Shown: positions 18,244 to 26,491 of the stretch, in pieces
Numbering within the stretch: position 1 is the first letter of the stretch
Layout: each line of letters starts with the position of its first letter
Origin: Companilactobacillus jidongensis
GTDB taxonomy: Bacteria > Bacillota > Bacilli > Lactobacillales > Lactobacillaceae
Length of the DNA stretch: 64,000 nucleotides
NCBI RefSeq assembly: GCF_003946575.1
Contig: NZ_RHOP01000001.1
Location: 124,001-188,000, forward strand
Direction of reading: 5' to 3'
Translations under genes and position numbers: made by a program
Notes under the pieces: model-generated
What the model saw: the letters and a program-made list of their open reading frames with translations, nothing else
What the model was told of the DNA's origin: nothing
The model's database searches: none

Positions 18244-20217
18244 TTAAGACGCCAAGCGTTCACGATTACTTCTGACTAATTTCTGAACTTTATCAACTAC
18301 ATCTTCAACAGTGAAGTTGAACATATCTTCAACATCCGCTTCATCACCTGATCTGCCAAAACTATCCATCCCAATGATCTCACCATCTAAACCAACTAAG
18401 TTGGCCCAACCAAGTGAACTGCCCATTCCAATTGCAATCCGGCAACGTTGATTATCTGGTAGAACACTCTCACGAAATGATGAGGCTTGTCTCATAAACA
18501 CATCTTGATTTGGCATCGAAACGACTCTTACATGTACACCATTCATTGCCAACTGGTTCTGGGCTTCACGTGCAAGTGGTAACTCAGTACCATTTGCCAT
18601 TAGGATCGCTGAAAGTTGACCGTGTTCAAATGATGAAACATAACCACCTCTCGATTGAAGAAGTGTGGCTGAATTATCATTTTGCAATTCTTCAATATCT
18701 TGACGACTGAGAATAATTACTGTCGGTTTATTAGTTGACTCTATGGCTGTTCTCCATGCCGCTGTAATTTCATTGGGACTTCCTGGTCTAATTACGTTCA
18801 AATTAGGTATGCTCTGCAATCCAGCCATCTGTTCAACTGGTTGATGAGTTGGTCCATCAGATCCTACCGCAATTGAATCATGTGTTAATACAAAAGTGAC
18901 CGGCAACTTTTGAAGTGCACTCAAGCGAATAGCACCTTTCATGTAATCAGAAAAGACTGTGAAGGTTGATCCGAATACTTTGACCCCACCATGTAATGCC
19001 ATACCGTTCAAAATCGTTGCCATTCCGAATTCATGAACTCCGAAGGGAATATTTCTTCCCAGTGGATGATCAGCATCAAACATCCCTCCGTCATCAATAT
19101 TAGTCTTAGTCGATGAAACCAAGTCCGCTGATCCACCAACCAAATTGGGAATTTGGTCAGCCAGTGAATTCAAGACTTCCTTACCAAAGACACGTCCATT
19201 CTTCTTAGCACCGATGTCAAAATGTGGTAATTGATTGTCAGCTAACTTGACTGGTGCAAATGATCTCAACAACTCAGAACGTTGATTAGAATTGTGTAAT
19301 TCATCTTCCCAAGTTAATCTAGCGTGATGACCACGTTCTAAAACTTGTTCTCTAAATGATTCTCTAACCGCATCAGTAACTTCAAAGTCATCATGATGCC
19401 AATTGAGATTATCTTTCAATACCGCAATTTCTTCTAAGCTAAGTGGTGCGCCGTGAACCTTGTTAGTCCCTTGATTCGGTGTTCCACGACCAATTACCGT
19501 ACGAATCTCAACAAAGCTTGGTCGATTCGATTTTTTAGCGGCTGCGATTGCCGTATCTATTTCAGCAACGTTTTCACCATCTTCTACTAAGAAAGTATCG
19601 AATCCGTATGATGCAAAACGTTGTCTGACATTGGTCTTAAATGAACGATCAGTTGGTCCATCAAGTGAAACATCATTTGAATCGTACAAAACAATTAGAC
19701 GATTGAGATTATTATTACCAGCGAACTCCGAAGCTTCATGAGATACACCCTCCATTAAGTCACCATCACCAACAATTACGAAAGTATCATGTGACATCAA
19801 CTTGCCAAATTGTGCTTCCAAGCGCTTCTGAGTCATTGCCATACCAACACCCATGCCCAATCCTTGTCCAAGTGGACCAGTTGTTGCATCTACACCAGGT
19901 ACAACGCCGAATTCTGGATGTCCGGGAGTTTTGGAACCCAGCTTTCTAAATGATTTCAAATCATCAATTGATAGATCAAATCCGGCTAAGTGTAAGAAGC
20001 TGTATAGCAATGCTGATCCGTGTCCAGCTGATAGAACTAAACGATCACGATTGATCCACTTTGGAGAAGTTGGATCGATTACCAAATGCCGTGTTGCCAG
20101 TGTGTATAGAGTCGGTGCCAAATCTATGGCAATTCCTGGATGACCAGAACCGGCTCTAGTAATGGATTGAACTGCTAACATTTTCATGGTGTTTATATTT
20201 TCTCTATCTTGTTTCAT
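18244..20217 (-). CDS. tkt: Transketolase inside the aromatic operon
   Basis: Thiamine diphosphate enzyme of 657 residues that interconverts pentose, heptose and triose/tetrose phosphates. Seen: GSGHPGIAIDLAP, GPLGQGLGMGVGMA, the ThDP motif GDGDLMEGVSHEA…NN, PTHQPVEQ and a C-terminal transketolase domain. Located between aroC and aroE with 17-18 base gaps, so it is expressed with the shikimate enzymes. A direct role would be supply of erythrose-4-phosphate for the DAHP synthase; that is inference from position. Confidence 0.93.
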   Translation of the reverse strand: MKQDRENINTMKMLAVQSITRAGSGHPGIAIDLAPTLYTLATRHLVIDPTSPKWINRDRLVLSAGHGSALLYSFLHLAGFDLSIDDLKSFRKLGSKTPGHPEFGVVPGVDATTGPLGQGLGMGVGMAMTQKRLEAQFGKLMSHDTFVIVGDGDLMEGVSHEASEFAGNNNLNRLIVLYDSNDVSLDGPTDRSFKTNVRQRFASYGFDTFLVEDGENVAEIDTAIAAAKKSNRPSFVEIRTVIGRGTPNQGTNKVHGAPLSLEEIAVLKDNLNWHHDDFEVTDAVRESFREQVLERGHHARLTWEDELHNSNQRSELLRSFAPVKLADNQLPHFDIGAKKNGRVFGKEVLNSLADQIPNLVGGSADLVSSTKTNIDDGGMFDADHPLGRNIPFGVHEFGMATILNGMALHGGVKVFGSTFTVFSDYMKGAIRLSALQKLPVTFVLTHDSIAVGSDGPTHQPVEQMAGLQSIPNLNVIRPGSPNEITAAWRTAIESTNKPTVIILSRQDIEELQNDNSATLLQSRGGYVSSFEHGQLSAILMANGTELPLAREAQNQLAMNGVHVRVVSMPNQDVFMRQASSFRESVLPDNQRCRIAIGMGSSLGWANLVGLDGEIIGMDSFGRSGDEADVEDMFNFTVEDVVDKVQKLVRSNRERLAS

Positions 20218-20235
20218 AATATTTGCCTTCTCTAT

Positions 20236-21411
20236 TTAAAATTGTTTAATTTCTTCACGGTAATTTTTTAATTGTTCTTTTAAACGTCCCAAATTATCTG
20301 TATCAAATTTATCTAATATAGCCTTCGCAATTTCAATTGCTACCATATGTTCTGCAATTACTGCAGCTGCTGTAACAGCGGTAATATCTGATCTCTCGAT
20401 ACTCGCCTTGTGTTGAGTGTGTGTATCAACATCGACCGACATCATCGGTCGATACAAGGTAGGAATGGGTTTGACGACTCCACGTACCTTGATCATTTCG
20501 CCAGTTGTCATACCGCCCTCAAATCCACCAAGATTGTCAGATCCACGATAGAATCCAGAATCCTTAGACCAAAATATTTCATCCATAACTTCACTGCCAA
20601 ACTTCTGTGCATTGTCAAAGCTATCTCCGAAATCAACTCCCTTGAAAGCATTGATTCCAACAATACTGGCAGCAATCTTGGCGTCTAGCTTGGTATCGGC
20701 TGAAACATAAGAACCTAATCCAGCTGGAACGCCTGTAACAATCACTTCAACTGTTCCACCAACTGTGTTTCCTTCCTGCTTAGCTTGATCAATGACTGCT
20801 TGCATCTTAAGATCTGTCGTTGAATCTAAAGTTCTTGTGGGGAAACTCTCACTGACTTTTCTCAAGTCTTCCAAACTCTCAAAATTAGTTAGTAGATCCA
20901 TATCTGTTTGAACTGGCCCAATGTTGGCGACGAATCCATGAATATCAATATTTAATCCCTTAAGCAATTTTTTAGCTACGGCACCAACTGCCACTCTCAT
21001 AACTGTTTCTCTAGCTGACGAACGCTCCAAAACATTTCGTAGATCCTTATGGCGATACTTCATCCCACCAACTAGATCAGCATGTCCTGGTCGCGGTCGA
21101 ACAACTTTTCTAACTGAATTTTCTTTAGTTGGTTCATCATCTGGCGACATTACGCTGGTCCAATGTTCATGATCATCATTGTGAACATTCAAGGTGATCG
21201 GTGATCCAAGTGTCATCTGATGTCTAACTCCTGACAGAATAGATACAGTATCACTTTCGATTTTTTGACGATTACCACGACCGTATCCGTGCTGCCTGCG
21301 GCTGAGTTCTTGATTGATATCTGCATTAGTGATCTTTAATCCTGAAGGAATTCCCTCAATAATTGCTAATTCCTCAGGTCCATGACTCTCTCCGGCTGTT
21401 GTGTATCTCAT
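20236..21411 (-). CDS. aroC: Chorismate synthase
   Basis: FMN-dependent formation of chorismate from EPSP; final common step. Seen: RYTTAGESHGPEELAIIEG, RRQHGYGRGNRQKIESD, RPGHADLVGGMKY and ARETVMRVAVGAVAK, plus DNLGGFEGGMTTGE. 391 residues from the ATG at 21411, which follows GGGGGAA. The longer open frame upstream would begin inside the leader terminator and is rejected. First structural gene of the operon. Confidence 0.97.
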   Translation of the reverse strand: MRYTTAGESHGPEELAIIEGIPSGLKITNADINQELSRRQHGYGRGNRQKIESDTVSILSGVRHQMTLGSPITLNVHNDDHEHWTSVMSPDDEPTKENSVRKVVRPRPGHADLVGGMKYRHKDLRNVLERSSARETVMRVAVGAVAKKLLKGLNIDIHGFVANIGPVQTDMDLLTNFESLEDLRKVSESFPTRTLDSTTDLKMQAVIDQAKQEGNTVGGTVEVIVTGVPAGLGSYVSADTKLDAKIAASIVGINAFKGVDFGDSFDNAQKFGSEVMDEIFWSKDSGFYRGSDNLGGFEGGMTTGEMIKVRGVVKPIPTLYRPMMSVDVDTHTQHKASIERSDITAVTAAAVIAEHMVAIEIAKAILDKFDTDNLGRLKEQLKNYREEIKQF

Positions 21412-21436
21412 TTTGAATTCCCCCAAAATTTGTAAT

Positions 21437-21477
21437 AAAAAAATAGCGATAAACCAATCAACTTGGTTTATCGCTAT
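21437..21477 (-). terminator. Leader (attenuator) terminator of the aro operon
   Basis: Perfect 15-bp inverted repeat: ATAGCGATAAACCAA, loop GTTGA, TTGGTTTATCGCTAT, then seven T residues, 26 bases before the aroC start. A terminator of this strength in front of the first gene of an operon means read-through must be regulated. Its 5' arm contains AACCAAGT, which can pair instead with ACTTGGTT at 21540-21547. Confidence 0.93.
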
Positions 21478-21649
21478 CAAAATAATCTATTATCCTAAAA
21501 CAAAAATGAACAAGAATAAATTACTATTGAAGTTTACTTAACCAAGTGATGAAATTGTTACCTTCACTCGATTAAACAAACAACAAAATTGTTTTATATC
21601 GAGTGTGCCTGATCGACACACTCACGTGACGACCAGCTAGATATAAAAC
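21461..21649 (-). promoter_or_regulatory. Transcription attenuator: alternative RNA helices of the aro leader
   Basis: Helices seen on the minus-strand RNA. (A) GTTTTATATC at 21649-21640, overlapping the last leader-peptide codons, pairs with GATATAAAAC at 21600-21591, with a 9-bp hairpin (GAGTGTGTC/GGCACACTC) stacked inside. (B) CACTCGAT at 21605-21598 pairs with ATCGAGTG at 21572-21565; exclusive with A. (C) CGAGTGA at 21570-21564 pairs with TCACTTG at 21549-21543; exclusive with B. (D) ACTTGGTT at 21547-21540 pairs with AACCAAGT at 21468-21461; exclusive with C and with the terminator. A ribosome stalled on the aromatic codons would block A, favour B, free the D strand and allow read-through. 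The switching is inferred from base pairing. Confidence 0.8.
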
Positions 21650-21687
21650 CAATAATAATTTCTCAAATTGTTTGTAAACTGTCTCAT
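21637..21687 (-). CDS. Aromatic leader peptide MRQFTNNLRNYYWFYI
   Basis: A 16-codon ORF too short for automatic calling. AGGA lies seven bases before the ATG at 21687 and a TAG ends it at 21637. Six of 16 residues are aromatic, with five in a row (Tyr-Tyr-Trp-Phe-Tyr at 11-15), covering all three end products of the downstream pathway. The Phe-Tyr-Ile codons are themselves one strand of RNA helix A. This has the features of classical leader peptides (trpL, pheL), not of a T-box: I find no T-box sequence here. Confidence 0.88.
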   Translation of the reverse strand: MRQFTNNLRNYYWFYI

Positions 21688-21749
21688 TTTTGTTTCCTGC
21701 CTTTATTAGTTATTTTTTAATGTTTCTCAGTTACTTTTAACATGCACAT

Positions 21750-21778
21750 AACTTAGCATTATTATTTTTATTGTGCAA
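21750..21778 (-). promoter_or_regulatory. Probable promoter of the aro operon
   Basis: TTGCAC at 21778-21773, 17-base spacer, TAAGTT at 21755-21750 preceded by TG (extended -10). About 60 bases upstream of the leader-peptide ATG. The match to consensus is moderate. Confidence 0.4.
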
Positions 21779-21872
21779 GTCCGTTTTCAATATTTAAGTC
21801 TTAATTTCTCGCCATTAGTTACAGTCATCATTGTTAAATAGGCGTTTATTGAAACAAATAAATTTTTTAATT

Positions 21873-21910
21873 AAATTAAAAAGTGGCCCTGATTTACCAT
21901 CAGAACCACT
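21873..21910 (-). terminator. Rho-independent terminator of mgtE
   Basis: Stem AGTGGTTCTGAT / ATCAGGGCCACT (with G-U pairs), GGTAA loop and a T-rich tail, directly after the mgtE stop at 21916. Confidence 0.85.
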
Positions 21911-21915
21911 CTTAT

Positions 21916-23289
21916 TCACATTCGTACAAATGATTGCATAAATAATCCAGCAATACTGAAATAGATCAATACACTAGTCAGATCACTAAGTGTTGAAATA
22001 AATGGACCACTGGCAACTGCCGGATCGAATCCAAAACTAGACATCAGCATTGGAATCAAACTACCTGCCAAGTTGGCAACTGTGATCGCAGCACACATTG
22101 CTAGGCCAATAACCATTCCTAGAATAAAATTGTGTTTCCACAATCCGACCAATAGTGTGACTGAGATTCCTGTTACAACACCAGTAATAAATCCAGTCAA
22201 AAGTTCCTTAACAATTAACTTAAAGAATTCATGACGATCGATTTCCTCAACAGCTAATCGCCTCACTGCAACAGCCAAACTCTGTGTACCTGCATTACCA
22301 GCGGTACCGGTAATGGTCGAGATAAATACTGCTAAAATACTTGCTTCCGCTAACAAACTTTCATAATGATTGATCAAAGTAGCTGTAATCATACTCAGTA
22401 ATAACAAAGTAATCAGCCAAGGCAAACGCTTGGAGGCTGCTTTGAGAGGATTATCCTGATCTGTCTCATCAACACTAACACCGGCAAGTCCTGAATAGTC
22501 TTGTAAGGATTCGTCATCAATAACTTCAATAACATCATCAACCGTAACGATACCGACCATCTGGTTAGCATGGTCAACAACGGGAACAGCAAGGAACTCA
22601 TAGTCTCTGAAGACCTTAGCAACTTCTTCTTGATCAGCATCAACGTTCACCGTTATAACGTCGCTATTCATTTGTTCACCTAAGGTATCTTCAGGCTTCA
22701 ACATAATGAGATCACGTAAGGACATAACACCGACCAAGTCATCATGATTATCTAAAACGTACAAATAATAAATCGTCTCGGCAGTTTCAGCGAACTTACG
22801 CAAATCATTGATTGCATTACCTGCAGTTTCTTCTTCATGAAAACGAACGTAGTCCGTCGTCATAATACCACCGGCAGTCTCCGTGTCGTAATGTAGTAAT
22901 CCACGAAGATTATTGGCATCTGCTCTTGGCATCTGGCCTAAGAATCGATCAACATCAGCCTTATCCAAATGCTCCAAAACATCAGCGGCATTATCATCGT
23001 ACATATCATTCAGCATTTCTGCTGCAAAATCCAGATCCATTTCTTTTAAAAATTCGGGAATTTCTGGTAAGTCATCTTCAATAGTATCGAACATGTCACC
23101 CATTTCATCTGGTTCTAAAAGTGAATACAAGCTTAAACGTTCTGGCTTATCTAAGGTAAGGTAGAAAGTACTCTGGTCATAAAAATGCATATCTAGATAG
23201 GTTTTTCGAAATCGTTTCTTATCACCTTTGTCCAGATAATTTTTCAGTTGTGCAAACTTTTCTTGCAGTCGCTTTTCATTTTCATCCAT
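21916..23289 (-). CDS. mgtE: Magnesium transporter MgtE
   Basis: Mg2+ channel/transporter. Seen: cytosolic N domain of alpha-helical repeats (…AAEMLNDMYDDNAADVLEHL), two CBS domains (TDYVRFHEEETAG… and MNSDVITVNVDADQEE…), then five C-terminal membrane helices with TGTAGNAGTQSLAVAVR, the pore-lining motif. About 457 residues. ATG at 23289 follows AAAGGGG; an upstream in-frame extension overlaps the pseudouridine synthase gene and lacks a ribosome site. Confidence 0.95.
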   Translation of the reverse strand: MDENEKRLQEKFAQLKNYLDKGDKKRFRKTYLDMHFYDQSTFYLTLDKPERLSLYSLLEPDEMGDMFDTIEDDLPEIPEFLKEMDLDFAAEMLNDMYDDNAADVLEHLDKADVDRFLGQMPRADANNLRGLLHYDTETAGGIMTTDYVRFHEEETAGNAINDLRKFAETAETIYYLYVLDNHDDLVGVMSLRDLIMLKPEDTLGEQMNSDVITVNVDADQEEVAKVFRDYEFLAVPVVDHANQMVGIVTVDDVIEVIDDESLQDYSGLAGVSVDETDQDNPLKAASKRLPWLITLLLLSMITATLINHYESLLAEASILAVFISTITGTAGNAGTQSLAVAVRRLAVEEIDRHEFFKLIVKELLTGFITGVVTGISVTLLVGLWKHNFILGMVIGLAMCAAITVANLAGSLIPMLMSSFGFDPAVASGPFISTLSDLTSVLIYFSIAGLFMQSFVRM

Positions 23290-23294
23290 CACTC

Positions 23295-24203
23295 TCACCC
23301 CTTTAACATACCCCTTAACAATACCATATCTTGGGGAATTGGCGCTTTTAATTTTAGTAAACATTTCGTTATAGGATGAATGATATCTAATTCATAACAA
23401 TGCAGTGCTTGACGATCTATCCGATTGTCTTTTCGGTGACTATACATTTCGTCTCCAATAATCGGATGTCCTGTTGCACTTAGGTGAACTCGAATTTGAT
23501 GCGTCCGTCCCGTCAGCAGCTTCAACCTCAATAGGCTAGCTGTTTTAAAACGTTCCACCGTTTTATACATCGTCTGCGAATCTTTGCCTTTTTGCCAGTC
23601 AATTACTCGCAAATAATATGCCTTCGGATCAATACCGATCGGTAGATCAATCAATCCTGAAGCAGGCTCCATTTGTCCATCTATCAGCGCCAGATAATAC
23701 TTTTTGAAACCATCTGTATGCAAAATTTGGTCTAATAAAGAATGGGTATATGAATTTTTGGCAAATACCATTAGTCCTGAAGTATCACGATCCAATCTTG
23801 TCACCAAATGAATCGAGCTATTCTCATGTTTTGCTTCTAAATAATATTTAACAACATTAGCCATCGTCTTACTAGTCCTTGCCTTAGCGGGTAAACTAGC
23901 AATTCCAGGTGGCTTATTCACAACTAATAAATACTCGTCTTCATAAATAACGTCGACCTCACCTGCCATTGGTTCAATCAGGGTTGATGGTTGTTCATCA
24001 TTCAGAACTACTAACAGTGAATCATCTGTTTTCATCTTAAAATCAAAATGGCGTTGTTTATGATTAACGAAAATTTGACCGCCTTTATTTTTCAAATTAT
24101 GCAATTGACTCGAAGAAAAGTGCTGATGCTCTAAAAACTTGCGTAGTATCTTCTTATCCGTATCTTTGATCGTGAATTTTAAATAACGATTATTGTTGCT
24201 CAT
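23295..24203 (-). CDS. RluA/RluD family RNA pseudouridine synthase
   Basis: Converts uridine to pseudouridine in rRNA or tRNA. Seen: N-terminal S4-like segment (LRKFLEHQHFSSSQLHNLKNKGGQIFVN), YEDEYLLVVNKPPG, the catalytic HLVTRLDRDTSGLMVFAKN (Asp), and LLTGRTHQIRVHLSATGHPIIGDEMY. 302 residues. The start overlaps the end of nadK by 14 bases. Exact target not deducible. Confidence 0.93.
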   Translation of the reverse strand: MSNNNRYLKFTIKDTDKKILRKFLEHQHFSSSQLHNLKNKGGQIFVNHKQRHFDFKMKTDDSLLVVLNDEQPSTLIEPMAGEVDVIYEDEYLLVVNKPPGIASLPAKARTSKTMANVVKYYLEAKHENSSIHLVTRLDRDTSGLMVFAKNSYTHSLLDQILHTDGFKKYYLALIDGQMEPASGLIDLPIGIDPKAYYLRVIDWQKGKDSQTMYKTVERFKTASLLRLKLLTGRTHQIRVHLSATGHPIIGDEMYSHRKDNRIDRQALHCYELDIIHPITKCLLKLKAPIPQDMVLLRGMLKG

Positions 24204-25002
24204 CCTGACCTAAGAAGGCAGTCTCTACTCTAGTCCAGAAATGGCGGTGACGATATTGAGCAAATTGGGCACGTTGATAATTTAATTTAACGGAGATTTT
24301 TCTGACGTTTTTCAACTTAGTTGAGATTCCGTCACAAGTGATAACATAATCATCAGCCTTATGTGGATAAAGATCTACCTGTTGATTGTGGGGAATAATA
24401 ATTGGTGATGAAATTGTTCTATAAACACGGTTGTTGATTGAGGCCATTTCAACCATCTGATAAACACTGATTTTTGGATGGATCAAGGCGCCACCAATGG
24501 CTTTGGAATAGGCAGTCGAACCAGTTGGGGTCGAAAAACAGAGTCCATCTCCACGGAAATTCTCAAAGAATTCTCCATCAAGATTGACCTTAGTCTTCAT
24601 AGTCAGAGCTGACAAACGACGAATAACTGTCTCATTAATGGCTGTCTCGTGGAATGATTCACCCTCAACGCGTTCAACTCTGACATCCAACAGTGGATAA
24701 CTAGTTGACGGAATCTTCTCGTTACACTTGATAATGCAGTCAACTAATTCGTCGATTTCCTTATCAGTCCAGTCAGAATAGAACCCTAAGTGTCCCGTAT
24801 GTAACGCCAAGAATTTCACAGTATCCAAGTGTCCCGCATAAGCATGGAAGGTACTTAAAAGAGTTCCATCACCACCTACACTGATGACTAGCAACGGATC
24901 ACGTCGATCTAATTCCATCCCATTATCAACCAAAGCTTGTCTGATCTTATTAGCAGCAGCTATCGACTGCTCCTTGTTATTATTGTTTACCCAAAATTTC
25001 AT
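24190..25002 (-). CDS. nadK: NAD kinase
   Basis: Phosphorylates NAD to NADP. Seen: the GGDGTLLSTFHAY signature near residue 45, HTGHLGFYSDW, and FRGDGLCFSTPTGSTAYSKAIGGALIHP. 270 residues, normal. AAGGA precedes the ATG; only 2 bases separate it from relQ. The relQ-nadK-rluD arrangement beside yjbH is a standard Firmicutes block. Confidence 0.96.
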   Translation of the reverse strand: MKFWVNNNNKEQSIAAANKIRQALVDNGMELDRRDPLLVISVGGDGTLLSTFHAYAGHLDTVKFLALHTGHLGFYSDWTDKEIDELVDCIIKCNEKIPSTSYPLLDVRVERVEGESFHETAINETVIRRLSALTMKTKVNLDGEFFENFRGDGLCFSTPTGSTAYSKAIGGALIHPKISVYQMVEMASINNRVYRTISSPIIIPHNQQVDLYPHKADDYVITCDGISTKLKNVRKISVKLNYQRAQFAQYRHRHFWTRVETAFLGQDEQQ

Positions 25003-25004
25003 TA

Positions 25005-25661
25005 TTATTTATCCTTATGCTCCGTTGTATTATTTACATCTCGCTTACGATCAGTGAAATACTGTTGTGCATCTTGAATTTCTTCACGAATCTTCGACAT
25101 TTCTTCATCCAGCATAAATGAGGCTTCAGCCGCACGTTTCAACCGTTCGTTGATCTCGTCTGGAAAATCACCTTGGTACTTGTAGTTAAGTGAATGTTCG
25201 ATCGTCGACCAAAAATTCATCGCCAAAGTTCGGATCTGAACTTCTGCCAAGATGTTTTTCTGGCCATTCGCAGTCTGAATAGGATACTCTATAACTACAT
25301 GGTATGAACGATAGCCACTTGACTTACTGTTGGCAATATAATCACGTTCCTCGATCACACGCATATCTTCCCTGATATGTAATAGTCTAGCAACGTCATA
25401 AATATCTTCAACAAATTGACATTGAATTCTAATCCCAGCGATGTCTTGCATATCTTGTTCCAGCAGATCTTCAGAAATATAACGACGACGCATCTTTTCT
25501 TTGATGCTCTCAATTGTCTTAACACGACCAGTCACGAATTCAATTGGTGAGTGTTCGTTTTTTTCTAGAAATTCCTTACGAAGATCTCTAAACTTGATTT
25601 TTAATTCATCTACTGCCTGTGAATATGGTATCAAAAACTCATTCCATTTGATTTCTGTCAT
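25005..25661 (-). CDS. relQ: Small alarmone synthetase RelQ/YjbM (GTP pyrophosphokinase)
   Basis: Makes (p)ppGpp without a hydrolase domain. Seen: FVTGRVKTIESIKEKMRRR, DIAGIRIQCQFVEDIYDVARLL, KSSGYRSYHVVIEYPI and EVQIRTLAMNFWSTIEHSLNYKY, the synthetase core. About 218 residues. ATG at 25661 follows GTGGGG; the open frame extends further upstream without a site. Divergent from yjbH. Confidence 0.94.
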   Translation of the reverse strand: MTEIKWNEFLIPYSQAVDELKIKFRDLRKEFLEKNEHSPIEFVTGRVKTIESIKEKMRRRYISEDLLEQDMQDIAGIRIQCQFVEDIYDVARLLHIREDMRVIEERDYIANSKSSGYRSYHVVIEYPIQTANGQKNILAEVQIRTLAMNFWSTIEHSLNYKYQGDFPDEINERLKRAAEASFMLDEEMSKIREEIQDAQQYFTDRKRDVNNTTEHKDK

Positions 25662-25819
25662 GATAACCCCACTTACTTCCTTATTTAATATATCGTAATT
25701 CCGAGTGAGTTGCACTATAATGAGAAAATTACGAAAAAATTAGACTCGTGAGTTAAAAGTTTTACCTTTTATAATATTGCTGTTAGAATGACTATGCTAA
25801 AGAGATGGAGGGAATCAAA

Positions 25820-26470
25820 ATGTGGGAAGTATTTATTTATATAAATCCCGTATGTTCGTATTGCCTAAAGGTCGAACAATCAATTATTGACTTCACAAGA
25901 AAACATGAAATTGAAACACAATATCATTTTGTTACAAATTTTAACATGGAAACAATTAATGATTACATTCAATTACAAGGTTATAAGTTATGCGACTTAA
26001 AACAACGCGCCCGCGCTACTCAAGAAGTAGAAGAAGCTGCTCGCTTGTACAAAGCCGCATCATGTCAAGGAAATAAAAAAGCTCGTAACTTTTTAATGAA
26101 CCTACAAGAACAGATCAGCATTGAGGATAATCCTTTTAATGATGAAACTATCAAAACTGCTATCGTCAACAGTGGTTTGGACTACAAATCCATAATGGCT
26201 GAAAAAAATAGTGAATGCGTTGAACTCGGAATTAAACGAGACAAACAATTGTCTAAAGAAATGCATATCGAAAAAGCTCCAACAATCGTCATCTTCGATA
26301 ATGAGCACCCTGACAAACCAGGTCTGATGATCAACGACTTTGGTAGCAAAATATCTGAAGAGGTCATCAATCATAACTTAACAATGATGCTAGAATCTAC
26401 GATGCCTCAAGTTAAACCAGCTTATATTAATAACAGTACTGTTGTAAGTATTGACCAATTCAGAAGATAA
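25820..26470 (+). CDS. yjbH: YjbH/SpxH-like adaptor protein (DsbA-fold, ClpXP adaptor for Spx)
   Basis: Thioredoxin-like adaptor that delivers Spx to ClpXP in relatives. Seen: the CxxC pair in NPVCSYCLKVEQS at the N-terminus, a helical middle (ARATQEVEEAARLYKAASCQGNKKARNFL) and KAPTIVIFDNE. About 216 residues. ATG at 25820 follows GGAGGG. Its client spx is also in this window (40055-40453), as is MecA, though not adjacent. Confidence 0.87.
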   Translation: MWEVFIYINPVCSYCLKVEQSIIDFTRKHEIETQYHFVTNFNMETINDYIQLQGYKLCDLKQRARATQEVEEAARLYKAASCQGNKKARNFLMNLQEQISIEDNPFNDETIKTAIVNSGLDYKSIMAEKNSECVELGIKRDKQLSKEMHIEKAPTIVIFDNEHPDKPGLMINDFGSKISEEVINHNLTMMLESTMPQVKPAYINNSTVVSIDQFRR

Positions 26471-26491
26471 CATCAGTTATCTTCTTTTTTT
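26464..26491 (+). terminator. Rho-independent terminator after yjbH
   Basis: Stem AAGATAAC-ATCA-GTTATCTT followed by CTTTTTTT; the yjbH stop is inside the 5' arm. Convergent with coiA. Confidence 0.88.

Noticed and set aside
21412..21480. N-terminal extension of aroC
   Set aside because: It would run through the attenuator terminator hairpin and lacks a ribosome site; GGGGGAA precedes the ATG at 21411.
21480..21800. T-box or TRAP site in the aro leader
   Set aside because: No GGTGG-type T-box core or series of (G/U)AG repeats; the leader-peptide model explains the structures.
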